Below are positions 35,575-46,745 of a stretch of DNA of 64,000 nt, piece after piece (position 1 is the first letter of the stretch; each line of letters starts with the position of its first letter). A program made the position numbers and the translations under genes. The DNA is from Epichloe hybrida. Lineage: Eukaryota > Ascomycota > Sordariomycetes > Hypocreales > Clavicipitaceae. Location: positions 186,001 to 250,000 of the forward strand of contig JAFEKR010000044.1 in the NCBI GenBank assembly GCA_019022495.1, given 5' to 3'. The notes under the pieces are model-generated. The model was not told where the DNA came from. It ran no database searches and saw only the letters and a list, made by a program, of their open reading frames with translations.

Positions 35575-37571
35575 GTAGATGGCTCGGATTTTTTTTGTTG
35601 AATTAAACTCGGGTTGAGCTTGTGGAGCGTGCTTTTATTTTCAATTTTTTTTTTAAATGCGGCTGGCATCACAGCTTTCATTGTTGATTAGTGGAGGAGG
35701 AGGAGGAGGAGGTTTCCATGGTGTCTGTCACATATCTAGGCGAAGGAAATTCCAATACTCCGTGCCAGTCGGTGCCCATTAGGATAATTCTCCCGCCAAC
35801 ACTACAAGGAGTACCGAGTACTTTCGCTGTTGGGCCGAGGCCTGACATTTGATGTATGTAGTCCACACCTTGGTACTCGATGGAGTGGGTTTGCAAGGAT
35901 CACGCAGCTTCGCTTGTTGTGTTGAATGGGCGGCTCGGAGGATCTGCCGTGCATCCCCATCCCCATCCCCATCTATCCCTGTCCATCCCCGTCCACCAGC
36001 GTCCACCTAGGGATGGTCACGGTCATTGTGTTGGTTGACGGCGGGTCTCCCCATCTTGTCTTGCATCAAAAATCAGACTCAAGGCAGGCTGCGCAACCCA
36101 TACATAGCATAACCAGCCATGGAATAAAGTTTTTCCTTTTCAAGGCGCCCCCGCCCTCGCTCCTCTGGCCGCTCGCAACCATTATGTACGTACATTGGCT
36201 GCTGCTGCATGCGCATGGCCCTCTTCTCTCTCAACTCTCACCTCTCACCTCTCAACTTCACCTTCACCTTCACCTTCACCTCTCACCTGTCACTTCTCAC
36301 CTCTGACATGAGACATCAGATGACAGGAGGAGGTCCCGCTTTTGTTTCCCTGGTTGGTTTAGGGCACCGGGGAGTCCGGGTAGATTCAGTAGTTGCCGGA
36401 CTGGGCTGGATGCTGACGAGTCCCGCCGGGGAAGAAGATGAAGAAGGGGGAGAAGGAGAAGAGATCGTTTCGCTTCCTTTTCGCCCATCTTCATGTGCAA
36501 TATGTACCGAGTACGGGATGAAGGGCAGGTTTCCAGACCCAACCCCCTCAGCCGGTTCAAGAATAACCCCCCCCTTTCCCCTGATGGATTGGGGTAAAAG
36601 AAAAGTGACTTGAGCTGGAGCTGGACACGGATGCCCTGGCTGAGCATAGGCAGTTGAAAGAAAAAAAAAAAAAAAGAAAAAAGAAAGGCAACGGCCGACC
36701 GTTATCTGTCTTCCCCCCCCTCTCTTCCCCTTCTGCCCCTGCCCCCTCTGGCTATTCTCTGTGTCCGTCCATGTCCATGTCCGTCTAGACTTCTATCGGA
36801 TTCCTTTACCTCGCTTTGTCTTGTTCCATGCCCATTTCTGACGCCTGCTAGCCTAGACCTAGAACTTGAAGACCAACAAGACACCACTAGAGCTGGTTCA
36901 CATCCTGCTCGATAACTTGGTTGATAACAATCCCATCTTTTTCTCTCTCCTCCCGCACGTGGTGGTGCCCCACTACGGCCCCCAACCCCAACCTTTTTCG
37001 AGTCAAACCCATTGTCATTGTCAACATCCATTTGTTCTTCGACCAGACAATAAAGAAATCACGTGCCGAGTGCTACGCACGCCGGACTGGACTGGACGGC
37101 GCCTTCCTCCTTTAAATCAACCTGGTGTCTGGGCTCTGCAGATCCACCGGGGAAAGAACATCGAAATACCGGAGGGGGGACCAGACAAGACCAGACACGA
37201 CCAGACAGACCAGACACGACCAGACCAGACACGACTTCAGAAGACAGGCCGACGCACCTTCCCCCACTCACCGCTCACCGCTCACACACTCACACACTCA
37301 CACACTCACACTCACACTCACACTTGGGCGGCTCACGCTCCTTCTCGTCACTCGCCGACCAGACAGACGACAGCTCGATCAACACTTTGTCCATCATATT
37401 CATTCACCCGCGCAGCGCCGCAGCGCCCCTCACCGCCCTCGGATCCCACTAGGAATACCCGCGGCCGCTGGCTCTACATGCGCACCGGATCGTCCGTCGG
37501 CCGCCCGATCAATTGAACGCCAGACCCGGTTTGAAAGCTCGGAGCACAGCACGGCAACGGCAACGGCAACG
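35575..37571. other. gene-free, satellite-rich stretch upstream of RSR1
   Basis: About 2 kb without a credible gene. Tandem tracts include GAGGAGGAG (35694-35712), CCCCATC (35952-35975), CACCTTCAC (36239-36292), a long A-run (36661-36675), CCAGACACGA (about 37180-37235) and CACTCACA (37281-37322). The part after about 36800 is likely the RSR1 promoter. Confidence 0.5.
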
Positions 37572-37631
37572 GCACAGCACAGCACAGCACAGCACAGCAC
37601 AGCACAGCACAGCACAGCACAGCACAGCACA
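37572..37631. repeat. pentamer array GCACA, 12 copies
   Basis: Twelve perfect 5-bp units, preceded by a shorter AACGGC hexamer tract (about 37554-37573). It ends 286 bp before the RSR1 start. Confidence 0.95.
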
Positions 37632-37700
37632 GTGCGTGCGTCTGGGCTGGAGCGAAGCCCCGTTGACAATTCGTTGACAATTCGTAACTTGGGGCGCGGC

Positions 37701-37860
37701 GCATTCGCAGCGCATTCGCACCGCATTCGCATCGCATTCGCATCGCATTCGCATCGCATTCGCATCGCATTCGCATCGCATTCGCATCGCATTCGCATCG
37801 CATTCGCATCGCATTCGCATCGCATTCGCATCGCATTCGCATCGCATTCGCATCGCATTC
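37701..37860. repeat. 11-bp minisatellite GCATTCGCATC, about 14.5 copies
   Basis: Fourteen full 11-bp units plus six bases. The first two units are variants (GCATTCGCAGC, GCATTCGCACC); the remaining twelve are identical. It ends 57 bp before the RSR1 ATG, so it very likely lies in the 5' UTR or core promoter. The period is not a multiple of three, so long shadow frames on both strands read the same peptide in every frame. Confidence 0.97.
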
Positions 37861-37917
37861 GGCATTGCGCTCACGTCTTCATTGTCTCCGACTTGATCAT
37901 CACATTCGATATCAATC

Positions 37918-39122
37918 ATGGCGCCTCGATTCCACGTGCCTGCAAGGTAATCAACATGAGCATGCCGCGTTGCCCCTTTCCCCCACAGCTTGCATTGCAT
38001 ATGTACTACGTAATCCGGCGCCATCCTTGCTGACTTGTGCGTCTTTTTCCTTGCAGTCGTGAGCTTCATGTGGTGGTCTTGGGAGCAGGTTTGTCAGCGT
38101 CCAATCTCCTTATTTTGAAGACCTTGTTCTGACTCCAGCACCTCCCCTCTAGGTGGTGTCGGCAAGAGTTGTTTGACGGGTAAGTGAAACGAGACGGATG
38201 GAAGCCACTCATGGTCTTGCCTGAGGGTTGAGAAATTTTACCTTCATGCTCATGTCATCTCCAGCGCAATTCGTACACAATGAATGGATTGAGAGTTATG
38301 ATCCCACCATTGAAGATTCCTACAGGACACAACTCCAAGTTGATGTAAGTCTCTGCAACCGGTTAGCCGGAACCATATTTGACATTACTGACCTGCGAGG
38401 ACAGGGTCGCCAAGTAGTTTTGGAGATGTGAGTCTATGGCTGAAGGTGTGAGTGAGCTCGCTTTGAGACGGGACTGCCGCCACTGACACGTACGTGCAAC
38501 GTTAGTCTTGACACGGCTGGAACTGAACAATTTGGTAAGAGCTCTGCGTCTCGCAAAATATGGTTGGTGCGACGGAGTCACTGATGCGGAAAAATCCAGT
38601 TGCAATGAGAGATTTGTACATGAAGACAGGGCAAGGATTTCTACTCGTCTTCAGTATAACGTCACCATCGTCACTGAACGAGCTCGCCGGTCTGAGAGAA
38701 GAAATCATTCGAATCAAGGACGATGAAAATGTTCCCATGGTTATTGTGGGCAACAAGGCCGACCTGGAAGAGAGCCGTGTCGTACAACGAGCCAAAGGGT
38801 TCTCAATATCACAACGCTGGGGGGCACCATATTATGAATCAAGTGCCCGAACACGGAGTATGCATGACCCTTTTGATTTGCGCGCGTCCTAATCCACTTG
38901 ATGAGACTGACTTTTTTTTTTTTTTTTTTTGCGCGTGAAGCAAATGTTGATGAAGTATTCGTTGATCTTTGCCGACAAATGCTCCGCAAGGACGACGACT
39001 ATCTCGCCTCCATCGAGACTGACGACAGTGGGTTCAAGTTTGATGCTTTTCGAAGCGGCCATAAACGTAAGCGGCGAATGAGACTCGGAGAAAAAGATCA
39101 CCCCAGATGCGTAATCCTGTAG
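37918..39122 (+). CDS. RSR1: Ras-family GTPase Rsr1/Bud1 (Krev-1/Rap-like)
   Basis: Eight exons: 37918-37946, 38057-38088, 38153-38179, 38265-38344, 38405-38427, 38506-38534, 38600-38857 and 38941-39122, giving 219 aa. P-loop GAGGVGKS (19-26); effector loop YDPTIEDSY, as in Rap/Rsr1; switch II DTAGTEQF; NKAD for guanine specificity; SAR motif; a Lys/Arg-rich hypervariable tail (KRKRRMR); and a C-terminal CVIL CaaX box predicting geranylgeranylation. It would act at the plasma membrane upstream of Cdc42 in polarity and hyphal growth. An N-terminal extension of about nine residues (MAPRFHVPA) precedes the GTPase fold. The gene is intron-dense, with five exons of 23-32 nt. The last intron (83 nt) carries a 20-base T tract before its acceptor. 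Confidence 0.93.
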
Positions 39123-40697
39123 GCTCATCTATCAAAGAGAGCAATAACTACAAATCCCGAAAAAGGAACTTGACGATGCTACGAGACATGGTGCAATCTT
39201 TGGCATTGCAGTACTGTTTCAACCAAAAAAACAGTCATCGACAAGACACGACAAACAACAACACATTGGGCCCTGGAGGACGGTGGTCATGAAGTGGAAT
39301 TTCCTACGCAGTTTACCCCAGGCTGGGCTTCAACCCGAAAAAAAAACAGGAACGAGCACAAAATGGCGCGGGTTCTGGAGTGAAAAGTCATTGGATGACT
39401 TGATTGGAAAGCAAGGCTGGATGGTCCGTCTTGCCCGTGTTGAAATAAGAATAAAATAAAAGGGGGGACCACTTGACATGATTTTTTTCTCTCTCTTCAT
39501 ACAGGCAACGGGGTGATGTTAGAAGGACAAAGAGGCACTCGCCAAGTGCGCGAGCCAAGCATTGAGCACGGTGAGACATGGCCGAACTCGAAACAAAAGT
39601 TGGTCCTTTTTTTTTTTTTTTTTTTTTACTGGGCTGGGTGTTAGTTGTAGTTGTATGGCGTTTTATAGAGGGATCGTGCTTGCGCTTGAGTGTCGACATT
39701 TACCTTTTACCTTTTACTGGATCGGATCTCTACATGTGTATGCATATGTACTACTGCATGTTGAGGCGGCGTCCAATGAGGCGCTTGGCTATGCTTTCAC
39801 CGATTCCACTACTTCCTCTAGTCAAGACGACAAATCTCGTCGTCCCATCCCAGGTCCATCGGGAACCGCGGACCTGATTATTTGCGGACCCGCTCTGTTC
39901 AGCTGGACGAAGCCGGCTGCGGCAAGCCAGTATTGGACGGCGGGTGCGGATAGTCAGCAGCGCCATCTTGCGAGTGGAGCTGCTGCTGGATTGGATAGAC
40001 GGGGCGCAGACGCGGGTTGAAGCACCGGCCGGCATAGCTTCAAGGTCCGCCCTGGGCAGCCATCGTGACGGACTCAACGGCAGAAGGAATGAAATCTCAA
40101 ATCTCGCGGTTGTTTCTATCTGAACAGAGTGAGTGCAGGGCAACTTTTGAGGAAAGCATTCGTCCGCTCCTTCCTTCACATGCATGGCCCGTCGATCAGA
40201 AGTTGGTCAGGACTCAGGAGTTCCTTCCATCTTCTGGAGTTTGCATGTGCCGAGGCAGCGGCGTCCCCCTAGCTCCTGCCCGCCCCGCCCCGCCCTCCCC
40301 AGCCCAGCCCCAATAGTACGTACCACCCATTGATTGACCATTGACACGGGATGGACCAGATTGACCAGGCCAGGCAATTCCGATGAAACTGGATTCTTGG
40401 ATTCTGTCAATCTTGAGTACACACCTGCAAGGGTAGTTAGAGTCAGACCCACAGGTCTTGTCGCCGGGGGGGATGTATGATGACTAAGCCGTACGGCCGT
40501 CAAGTGATTAGGGTAGGTGAGTCGGGTACGAGAAGACCCCCTGCAGGGCACCCGCCCCGGTGACATTATTTCCCCCTGAGAATCTGTATGGTCCTTTATA
40601 GTACAGCCAGCCTTCACGTGGAAAAGATCCCTCAGCTTGTAGCAGCATCACGGTTGTCGCTCTTCCCAAGTGGCTCAGTGCCCAAATCCAACCAACC
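39123..40697. other. intergenic region between RSR1 and the hydrolase
   Basis: About 1.6 kb with T-runs (39608-39627), a C-rich CCCCGCC tract (40278-40312) and one short relic at 39754-39834 described separately. No intact gene is seen. Confidence 0.45.
39754..39834 (-). pseudogene. possible relic of a short-chain dehydrogenase N-terminus
   Basis: On the minus strand, 27 codons read FVVLTRGSSGIGESIAKRL and then end at a stop after GRRLNMQ. This resembles the first beta strand and the TGxxxGIG cofactor loop of SDR enzymes, with Gly to Arg at the second loop position. No further SDR segments (NAG, YxxxK) are seen in adjoining sequence in any frame. If the match is real it is a small decayed fragment; it could also be chance. 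Confidence 0.35.
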
Positions 40698-42053
40698 ATG
40701 GTAAGTTGACGTGCTCGAGGAGCAGAGCCATTCGTTCCGTCTTTCGAAATCTCATGCCGCTTCCTCGACAGGCAGTGCAAAGCGTCCACCGACCAAATGG
40801 CGCGCAGCCAGAATACCTGCAGATTGGACGACCACGGCTTTCCATGTGGGAATACCTCAAGCTGTTGGTCAAGGGAATCACCATACGTGAGTTTTCTTCA
40901 TCTCCTTCCCCGTCCAACTTGGGGTCGTTTTGCTGAGCATTACGGTTCAGTTCCCTTGCGCATGACACTGTACATCCTCCGGATTGTGTGCTTTGCCGTC
41001 CGCCGCCGCTTCAACATCAAATACTACATCTTCTGCGCCACGGTCGACGTCGTCTTCACCAGTCTCAGCGACCGCGAGATCCAGGTGTACTCGAGACCCA
41101 CCGTGGATGCATACCACTCGTGGCTGAATGCCAAATTGGGCCGGACCGAGGAACCTGCCATTCGACAGAAGCTGGTGCACGAGATTCAAGCTCTCGGCGA
41201 CACGGGCGGCTCGCTCCTCTGGCTGGGCAATCGCCGCAAGGCCGGCAAGATTGTCTTGTTCCTCCACGGAGGCGGCTACATTGCTCCTGCCTTGCGCGGC
41301 CACTTTGAATGGTGCTGGAACGCGTACATTGAGGCCGGGAGGGAAGCAGGCGTTGAAGTCGCCGTGGCATTTCTCCAGTACACGCTCTTGAATGATGGGA
41401 GGTTCCCGGTCCCCCTGACTCAAGCTGCCGAAGCGCTTGGAGAAATCCTCGACTCCGGCATCGGCCCGTCCAACGTATTCGTGGGCGGTGACTCGGCCGG
41501 CGGAAACCTCAGTGTGCAGGTCCTGGGCCACATGTTGCATCCTCACGAGGGCGTTCGACGCCTGGAGCTGTCAGAGCCACTAGGCGGCGTGTTCTTGGTG
41601 TCACCGTGGCTGAGCAACAACATCGCCACCGAATCGTTCAAGCGCAACAACGGAAACGACATGATCTCTGTCGGGGCCTTTAACAAGCTCGGCGACGCTC
41701 TTTACGGTCGCGAGCTCATCAAAGCACACAAAGCAGCCGTTCTTGCCGGGGACTACTCGGCTGCCAATCCCTGGATGACGCCTCTTGACACGGAAGAATC
41801 GTGGTTGGACGGCATCGGAAACCTAACTTCCCACATCTATGTCACGGTGGGGAAGAATGAGCTCTTGTATGACCAGGGCGTGAACTTTGTGAGTCTTTTG
41901 AGACGCAGAAACGCGACGTGCAAGATTAGACTGGACGAGATGGAGAGGGAGGCGCACGACTTTATTCTCGTTGAGAACGTCTTTGAGAGTCCGGGAGATG
42001 CGACGGAGAGGATGCGCGATTGGTTCAAGGCGAGGCTTACGTCTGTCCAGTGA
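40698..42053 (+). CDS. alpha/beta hydrolase, HSL/Say1-like esterase
   Basis: Exons 40698-40700 (ATG only), 40772-40886 and 40951-42053 give about 406 aa. The oxyanion-hole motif is HGGGY (His145). The nucleophile elbow is GGDSAGGN, with Ser221. A late His in EREAHDF is the likely catalytic base, and an Asp upstream (possibly in YDQGVNF) the third residue. This places it in the hormone-sensitive-lipase branch (Abhydrolase_3 / steryl acetyl hydrolase Say1-like); the substrate is unknown. The N-terminal 80 residues include a hydrophobic LYILRIVCFAVRRR segment that may anchor it to a membrane. The reading MA-VQSVHRPNG across the 71-nt first intron is supported by GTAAGT and GACAG sites; a later in-frame ATG in the unspliced frame is a poorer start. 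Confidence 0.85.
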
Positions 42054-42711
42054 ATGGATTGTTTGTGAGTTGCGAGCTTTATTGCATGTGTTGAGGCGGG
42101 AGTTTAGGAGTGATGTATTCACAACGGCCATCTGTTCAATGTGTCTCGATGAGACGATGGTCAAAAGTCAAATGAGTGAAGATGCAAATGTTTTCAATTC
42201 CAATACATGAACAAGAGGATATTACTATCAAGAGCATCAGACAGATGCACACGCAGCTTCCCCTTTTCTCATCGGCCCACGACCACCATACACATACGTC
42301 TCTCGAGCACGCTAGCCTGCCCCGTTCGTTCTTGACGGGTCGTTGAGCGGCATTGCGCGCCTGCAGGGACGTATTATTCCATAGGTGAGTTGCTAGAGCG
42401 GCTACTTTGCAGGTACTGCCGATATCTCGTTGGTAAAGCACGATGCGCTGGATATTCTAATTATCCTATACTTGAAGACATGTTCTTCGGCACCTGTCCA
42501 GACTAGGAAAGCTGTTCTGTGGTCTGAACCAGAATCCCCCTCCGAGATGGGTCATGACAAACTGTGGAAGGAGCAGACCAGATGTACTGGAATATTCCAG
42601 GCAGGCACTCGTACTATAGTATATAGTATATACTTGTAAATATATAACTATAATGAAGAGGTTCTAGATTAACCAGTCGCCCGAACATCCTTTGGCAAAT
42701 GAGTTGCTCCG
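42054..42711. other. AT-rich intergenic region
   Basis: Convergent stop codons on both sides. It contains a TATAGTATATAGTATATA tract (about 42614-42645). No gene is seen. Confidence 0.5.
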
Positions 42712-44031
42712 TTATCCACTGCTCCGACACCTTTTGGTTTCCAGCTCGTCGTTCGGATCGTCTCCTCTGTCAATCTGACTCAATGTCATGCCTGATGCAC
42801 ACAGCGACCCATCTCTGTGTCTTTTCAGTCGCCCAAGATCAGAGCCGAGCATTGCCCTCTTGTGAGCCGAGCCGATGACGCCCGGGTGGTGGACACGCAT
42901 GGCTGCGATCTCTGGCTCTTGGAGAAGAGCCCATTTGAGAATGAGATTGTGGTGTTCAGCATCGTTCAGCTTTGCCGCTCGGCTGACTGTGCCTTGGTGG
43001 CCACTGCGGGCGTTGTTTGTGATTTCTGACGTCGACGAGTTGTCCATCTCGGCAGCCACGCCAACGTTGGCGTTGAGTCTCTGGCCGCCATGTGACCTTG
43101 GAGCGTCAAGGCCGGCTTCATGGCCCGCATGAGGCGCGCTGCTGTTATTCAGTCCCGGGGGAGTGGGCTGAGCACGCGGCGAGCGACCATGGGAGCTCCG
43201 CGCGGCTGAATCTGGACAGTCCAGCATCACGGTCGCGCCGAGGTTCCCCAGCTCTTCTGCTCCGAGGTGACGAGAACAGTCGTCGAAACAGGAACATTCG
43301 AAACTCAAGTACTCAATCCACGTTGTCCAGTCATCTTGGCCATGCGTGTCATTGTTGAAGCAGAATGATTTGGTGAAGCCGCAGTGCGTCAGACGTTCTC
43401 TGGTCGATTCCACATGCATCTCAAACTTTGAGCTTGATCCATCGACGGAGCTGGAGTTATTTGCACGCTGAGTGTTGCCGGTGACGGAGCCTTCCTTTGT
43501 GGCATTGGCAGCGCCGGAAACTGCTGGCACGTCTCGATGGGCTTTCTGCCAGGCTCTAAACTGCTGCCAGTTGAAAAGCTGTTGCTGAAAGATGCTTTTC
43601 CAGTCCAAGCCGCTGTCTGAAGAGGAACCCCCGATCCATGGAACCAGCATTTCGAGATACCGCACAGGATCTTTCGATATGTGATTGGTGTCCCCCAGGC
43701 GGCAAACTGGCCTCCCCCCTGCCTCGATCAAAGAGTTGTATGCTTGCAATACCTCGTATTCTTTGCGCCCCGGACCGTAGGTAGCTGACACGTGCGCACT
43801 AGAGGCTCTGCATATACTGCCGTCATTCTTGGCTGACATTTGATCCAGACTTGAGAGAATACTGTCAAAGTTTGGTGGGACGTATTCTCCTGCTTCTCGA
43901 TCCCTCCGCACCAAGTTCCTGCGAGCAACGCCGTCAGTCATTCTCCCGCAATTGTTGAGCAGAGGCAGAAGTCGATTGACCTACTTCAGGGATTGAAGAA
44001 GCTCCCTGTTGTCCTCTTTACGGAATACCAT
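42712..44031 (-). CDS. uncharacterised fungal protein
   Basis: Minus-strand exons 44031-43985 and 43918-42712 give about 417 aa. Splicing the 66-nt intron (GTAGGT ... TCGCAG) joins MVFRKEDNRELLQSL-K to NLVRRDREAGEYVPPNFD; the frame starting inside the intron is the unspliced alternative. The centre contains YLEMLVPWIGG, FQQQLFNWQQFRAWQKAHR and, further on, WTTWIEYLSFECSCFDD. These Trp-rich segments recall hypothetical proteins common in Sordariomycetes, but I can name no domain. The C-terminal third is polar and low complexity (HNLILKWALLQEPEIA, LSQIDRGDDPNDE). It may act through protein-protein contacts; nothing catalytic is visible. Confidence 0.65.
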
Positions 44032-46532
44032 GATGGTAGGCTATCGTTGTCTTATTAGACGCAGTCGGCGGGCGAGAGTAATTGGCAAGGCACCCTGCAA
44101 GGCGCGGGCAGTCGCCCAAAAGCGTTTGTAATTTGCAGCATATATAGAAAAGAAAAAAAAAGGGAAGCAGTAGCAGGACTAGTACTCACAGATACTGAAA
44201 CCAATTCCGCCTCGTTTGTTAGTTCATGTGGTTGCACAAAGCGAAGCTCGTGTGCTTCTACTGCAAGTGATGCTCGCCAAGGGTACCGAGAAAGTCGTTT
44301 CCACGTGTCACACTGCGTAAGAGTACTTTTTCCTTGTCAGTGTGAAGATGCTGTCGCCTACCATGCCAGCATGAGGGCGCATGAAGCTGTGCCACGTTGT
44401 AGACTTTGTAGACTTTTTTGTCGGCAGTATCGTAATTGCTCGTCTGTTTTCTCTCTCCTCCCGCCCCTTCCCCCCCCCTAGGATTGTTTCCCTTCTTCTT
44501 CTTTGTCTTCTGCTTCTGCTTATTGCCGTGGTCTCCTTCGCATCACGATGTACTGTAGAGCAAGGAGCGTGCAGCGTCAATTCTTCCTGCCAAGCGAGAA
44601 AGCGCTTCTCTCTTGATCGTCTTCCCTGTCTCCCCGCCAAAGGATGAGCGAAGAGTCGTACAAGCCGGCACATGTATCATGTTGAATCTGACACGGACAC
44701 AGCCTCTAGTCCTCCCTCCATGGCGCACTCGGTGCATTGTGTGCCACATTTGAAACGAGGCGACACATCTTCTCTCTCTCATGTGCATGTGTGCTCAACT
44801 GCTCAGGCTGGCAAGTCACCGCTCATCGGCTTGCCGTGCCTGTAGACCGGTGTGGCAACAGACGCGCCGGAATAACTCGCATGGCTGCTGCAGCAAGCCA
44901 AATACGGTACAGTCGCAATTTCTAGACTTTTCTCTCTCTCTTTTTTTTTTTTTTTTTTTTTTTTTTGGCACGATGCCTCCTTTTGAAAGCTGTTCGACAA
45001 CCCTGGAGCCTTGGCCCATCTGAGCATGGCGCGACCCGGTGAAGCGAGACCCTTGCTCGAAAACTGCATCAGAATACCAAATGCTGGGCCACCGCATGCA
45101 CCTGTAGCCCTATTCGTCTTCCATTGTGAATGAAAGTCTATGTACATATGTACAGGCGCCGGGGCTATGGTCCCGATTCCGAAGAATGAACGACAGAGCG
45201 GGTCATGGACTCATGGGTAGCATCGTAAGATGGTAAGACATCGGAAGACATCGGTGAGAAAATGCATGGGCTCAACTCCTAATCGTCGCAACCTCTAAGC
45301 CGGGACGCATTCGTTCAAGGAAATATAAAAGATACAGTACGTGGCTTCCGGGGGAACGCACCCGACTTTCTCGACTTCAGGGTCCCTCAACGTCAGATGT
45401 GTGGCAGACAGGATTATTGAGATGATTCGCTTCTGAACTGACCTGTTTCTGCACAGGATCCATCAACCCCAACGCTGCTCAAAGCATCCCATCTTGTTGG
45501 TGCCGACGAGTCTCGTGAGTCGTGAGCAGGCGGCATCGACATGAGCGGGAACTGATGGCGGAGAATCTCGATCATGCGTTCCCCAACTATTCGGAACGAA
45601 CGAGCTGAACAGGCACGCCGACGGCAACCTCTACAAGCACTCGGATGACTGGGCTGAAGAGGCGAAAGTGGGGGCTTCGTCAACTTTCATGTCCTCACTC
45701 GAAGACTCGTCCCTGGAAGGTGCAATTTGGATTCGTGCTGCGTTTCTGGTGTCGTCATCTCGCGATGCCCTCACAAACATCTTTTGCATCATCAAGCTGT
45801 CTGGAAACCACAGAAGCGACCCAGGCAGGACTCCAGCCACCCCTGCAAACTGACCAAAGGTTCTTTCGGCACAAGAAATTACTGACGGGTGAGGTATAAT
45901 AGGTTGGTCACAATTTTCTTAGTCCTCTCTATATCAAGTTCTGGCAATAGCGAACAGCGGATTCCCTCGGCCAGCACCCCCGCGTTGCGAGACGAGTAGT
46001 ATTCTGGGTCATTCACCCGTCGTTACGTCGAAAGCTCAGCGCGTTGTACTTTCCATTATGAGGCAATTTCTCTAGCCTGTGACAACTCATGCACTCGAAC
46101 CTGTGTGTGTCGCTTGCGTCGAACCTGTGATACTCGGATTGTCATGGCCTTGATTGACGCGGCAAAGCCCAGTTGTCCCGACCACGGCGACCAGCGTCAC
46201 TCCTGAGCACCTATTGACCCCCCTTGACTGATGAGTTGATCAAGAGCTCGAAAATCCAAGAAAAAAGTAGCTGCGCGAAATTTGCTTGCCCTCACATTGC
46301 AGGGGTATCGTTGTATCTGACCAAATGCTACAAAAAATGCCTGTAGTACCCACACCACCCACCCTTGTCGGTGGTTGAGATAATCCGTATTCCGTACGGA
46401 CGAGTGGATCTGGTACGCCACAGAACATAACTTCCATCACAACAAGTTGTTTTTGAATCGACGCCCACAGCTTTTAACACGCTCTCGTATTGTCCAAGCA
46501 GGCTTTCTCATTTCTCATTCAAACGTTCATTT
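44032..46532. other. 2.5 kb gene-poor stretch
   Basis: No recognised gene. T/A tracts occur at 44149-44164 and 44940-44966. A 69-codon minus-strand frame (45840-45631) has a hydrophobic start (AGVLPGSLLWF) and an acidic tail but no family and no splice partner. The right-hand part (46.0-46.5 kb) precedes the gene relics. Confidence 0.4.
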
Positions 46533-46550
46533 TCATTTGTCCGAGGGACT

Positions 46551-46712
46551 GACAATAGCCCAGTGCAATTTTTGCAAGCTCGCTTCACAGAAGAACATAT
46601 AGTAGATGCCGGAAGAGAATGTGCCCACTGTCACAATGATAATACCTAGCAGATCCAGTCCATGCCAGAACTGTTCTGCGTGATGCGAGTGGGGTTGCAT
46701 CAGGTGGTAAAG
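46551..46712 (-). pseudogene. relic exon of a PAQR (adiponectin-receptor/Izh-like) protein
   Basis: The minus strand encodes LYHLMQPHSHHAEQFW, then LDLLGIIIVTVGTF and GIYYMFFCEASLQK, ending HWAIVSPSDK-stop. The HSxxxxxxxxxLDxxGI and YYxFxC pattern is that of PAQR/Izh seven-helix membrane proteins, covering roughly helices 2-3. Neither the earlier helices nor the later conserved segments are found in the surrounding bases, and the frame stops just after this block. It therefore looks like an isolated remnant exon, overlapping a decayed ankyrin gene on the other strand. Confidence 0.55.
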
Positions 46713-46745
46713 TGTCCAGATTTCCGATGAACATGATTTCTGGGA

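Noticed and set aside
37125..38069. Long frames on both strands over the RSR1 upstream arrays
   Set aside because: An 11-bp period without stops yields open frames everywhere. The peptides are pure repeats (AFASHSHRIRI, CECDANAMRMR) and not gene-like.
45631..45840. 69-codon minus-strand frame with hydrophobic start
   Set aside because: Composition is suggestive of a membrane-anchored tail but there is no family, no upstream exon and no conserved core.
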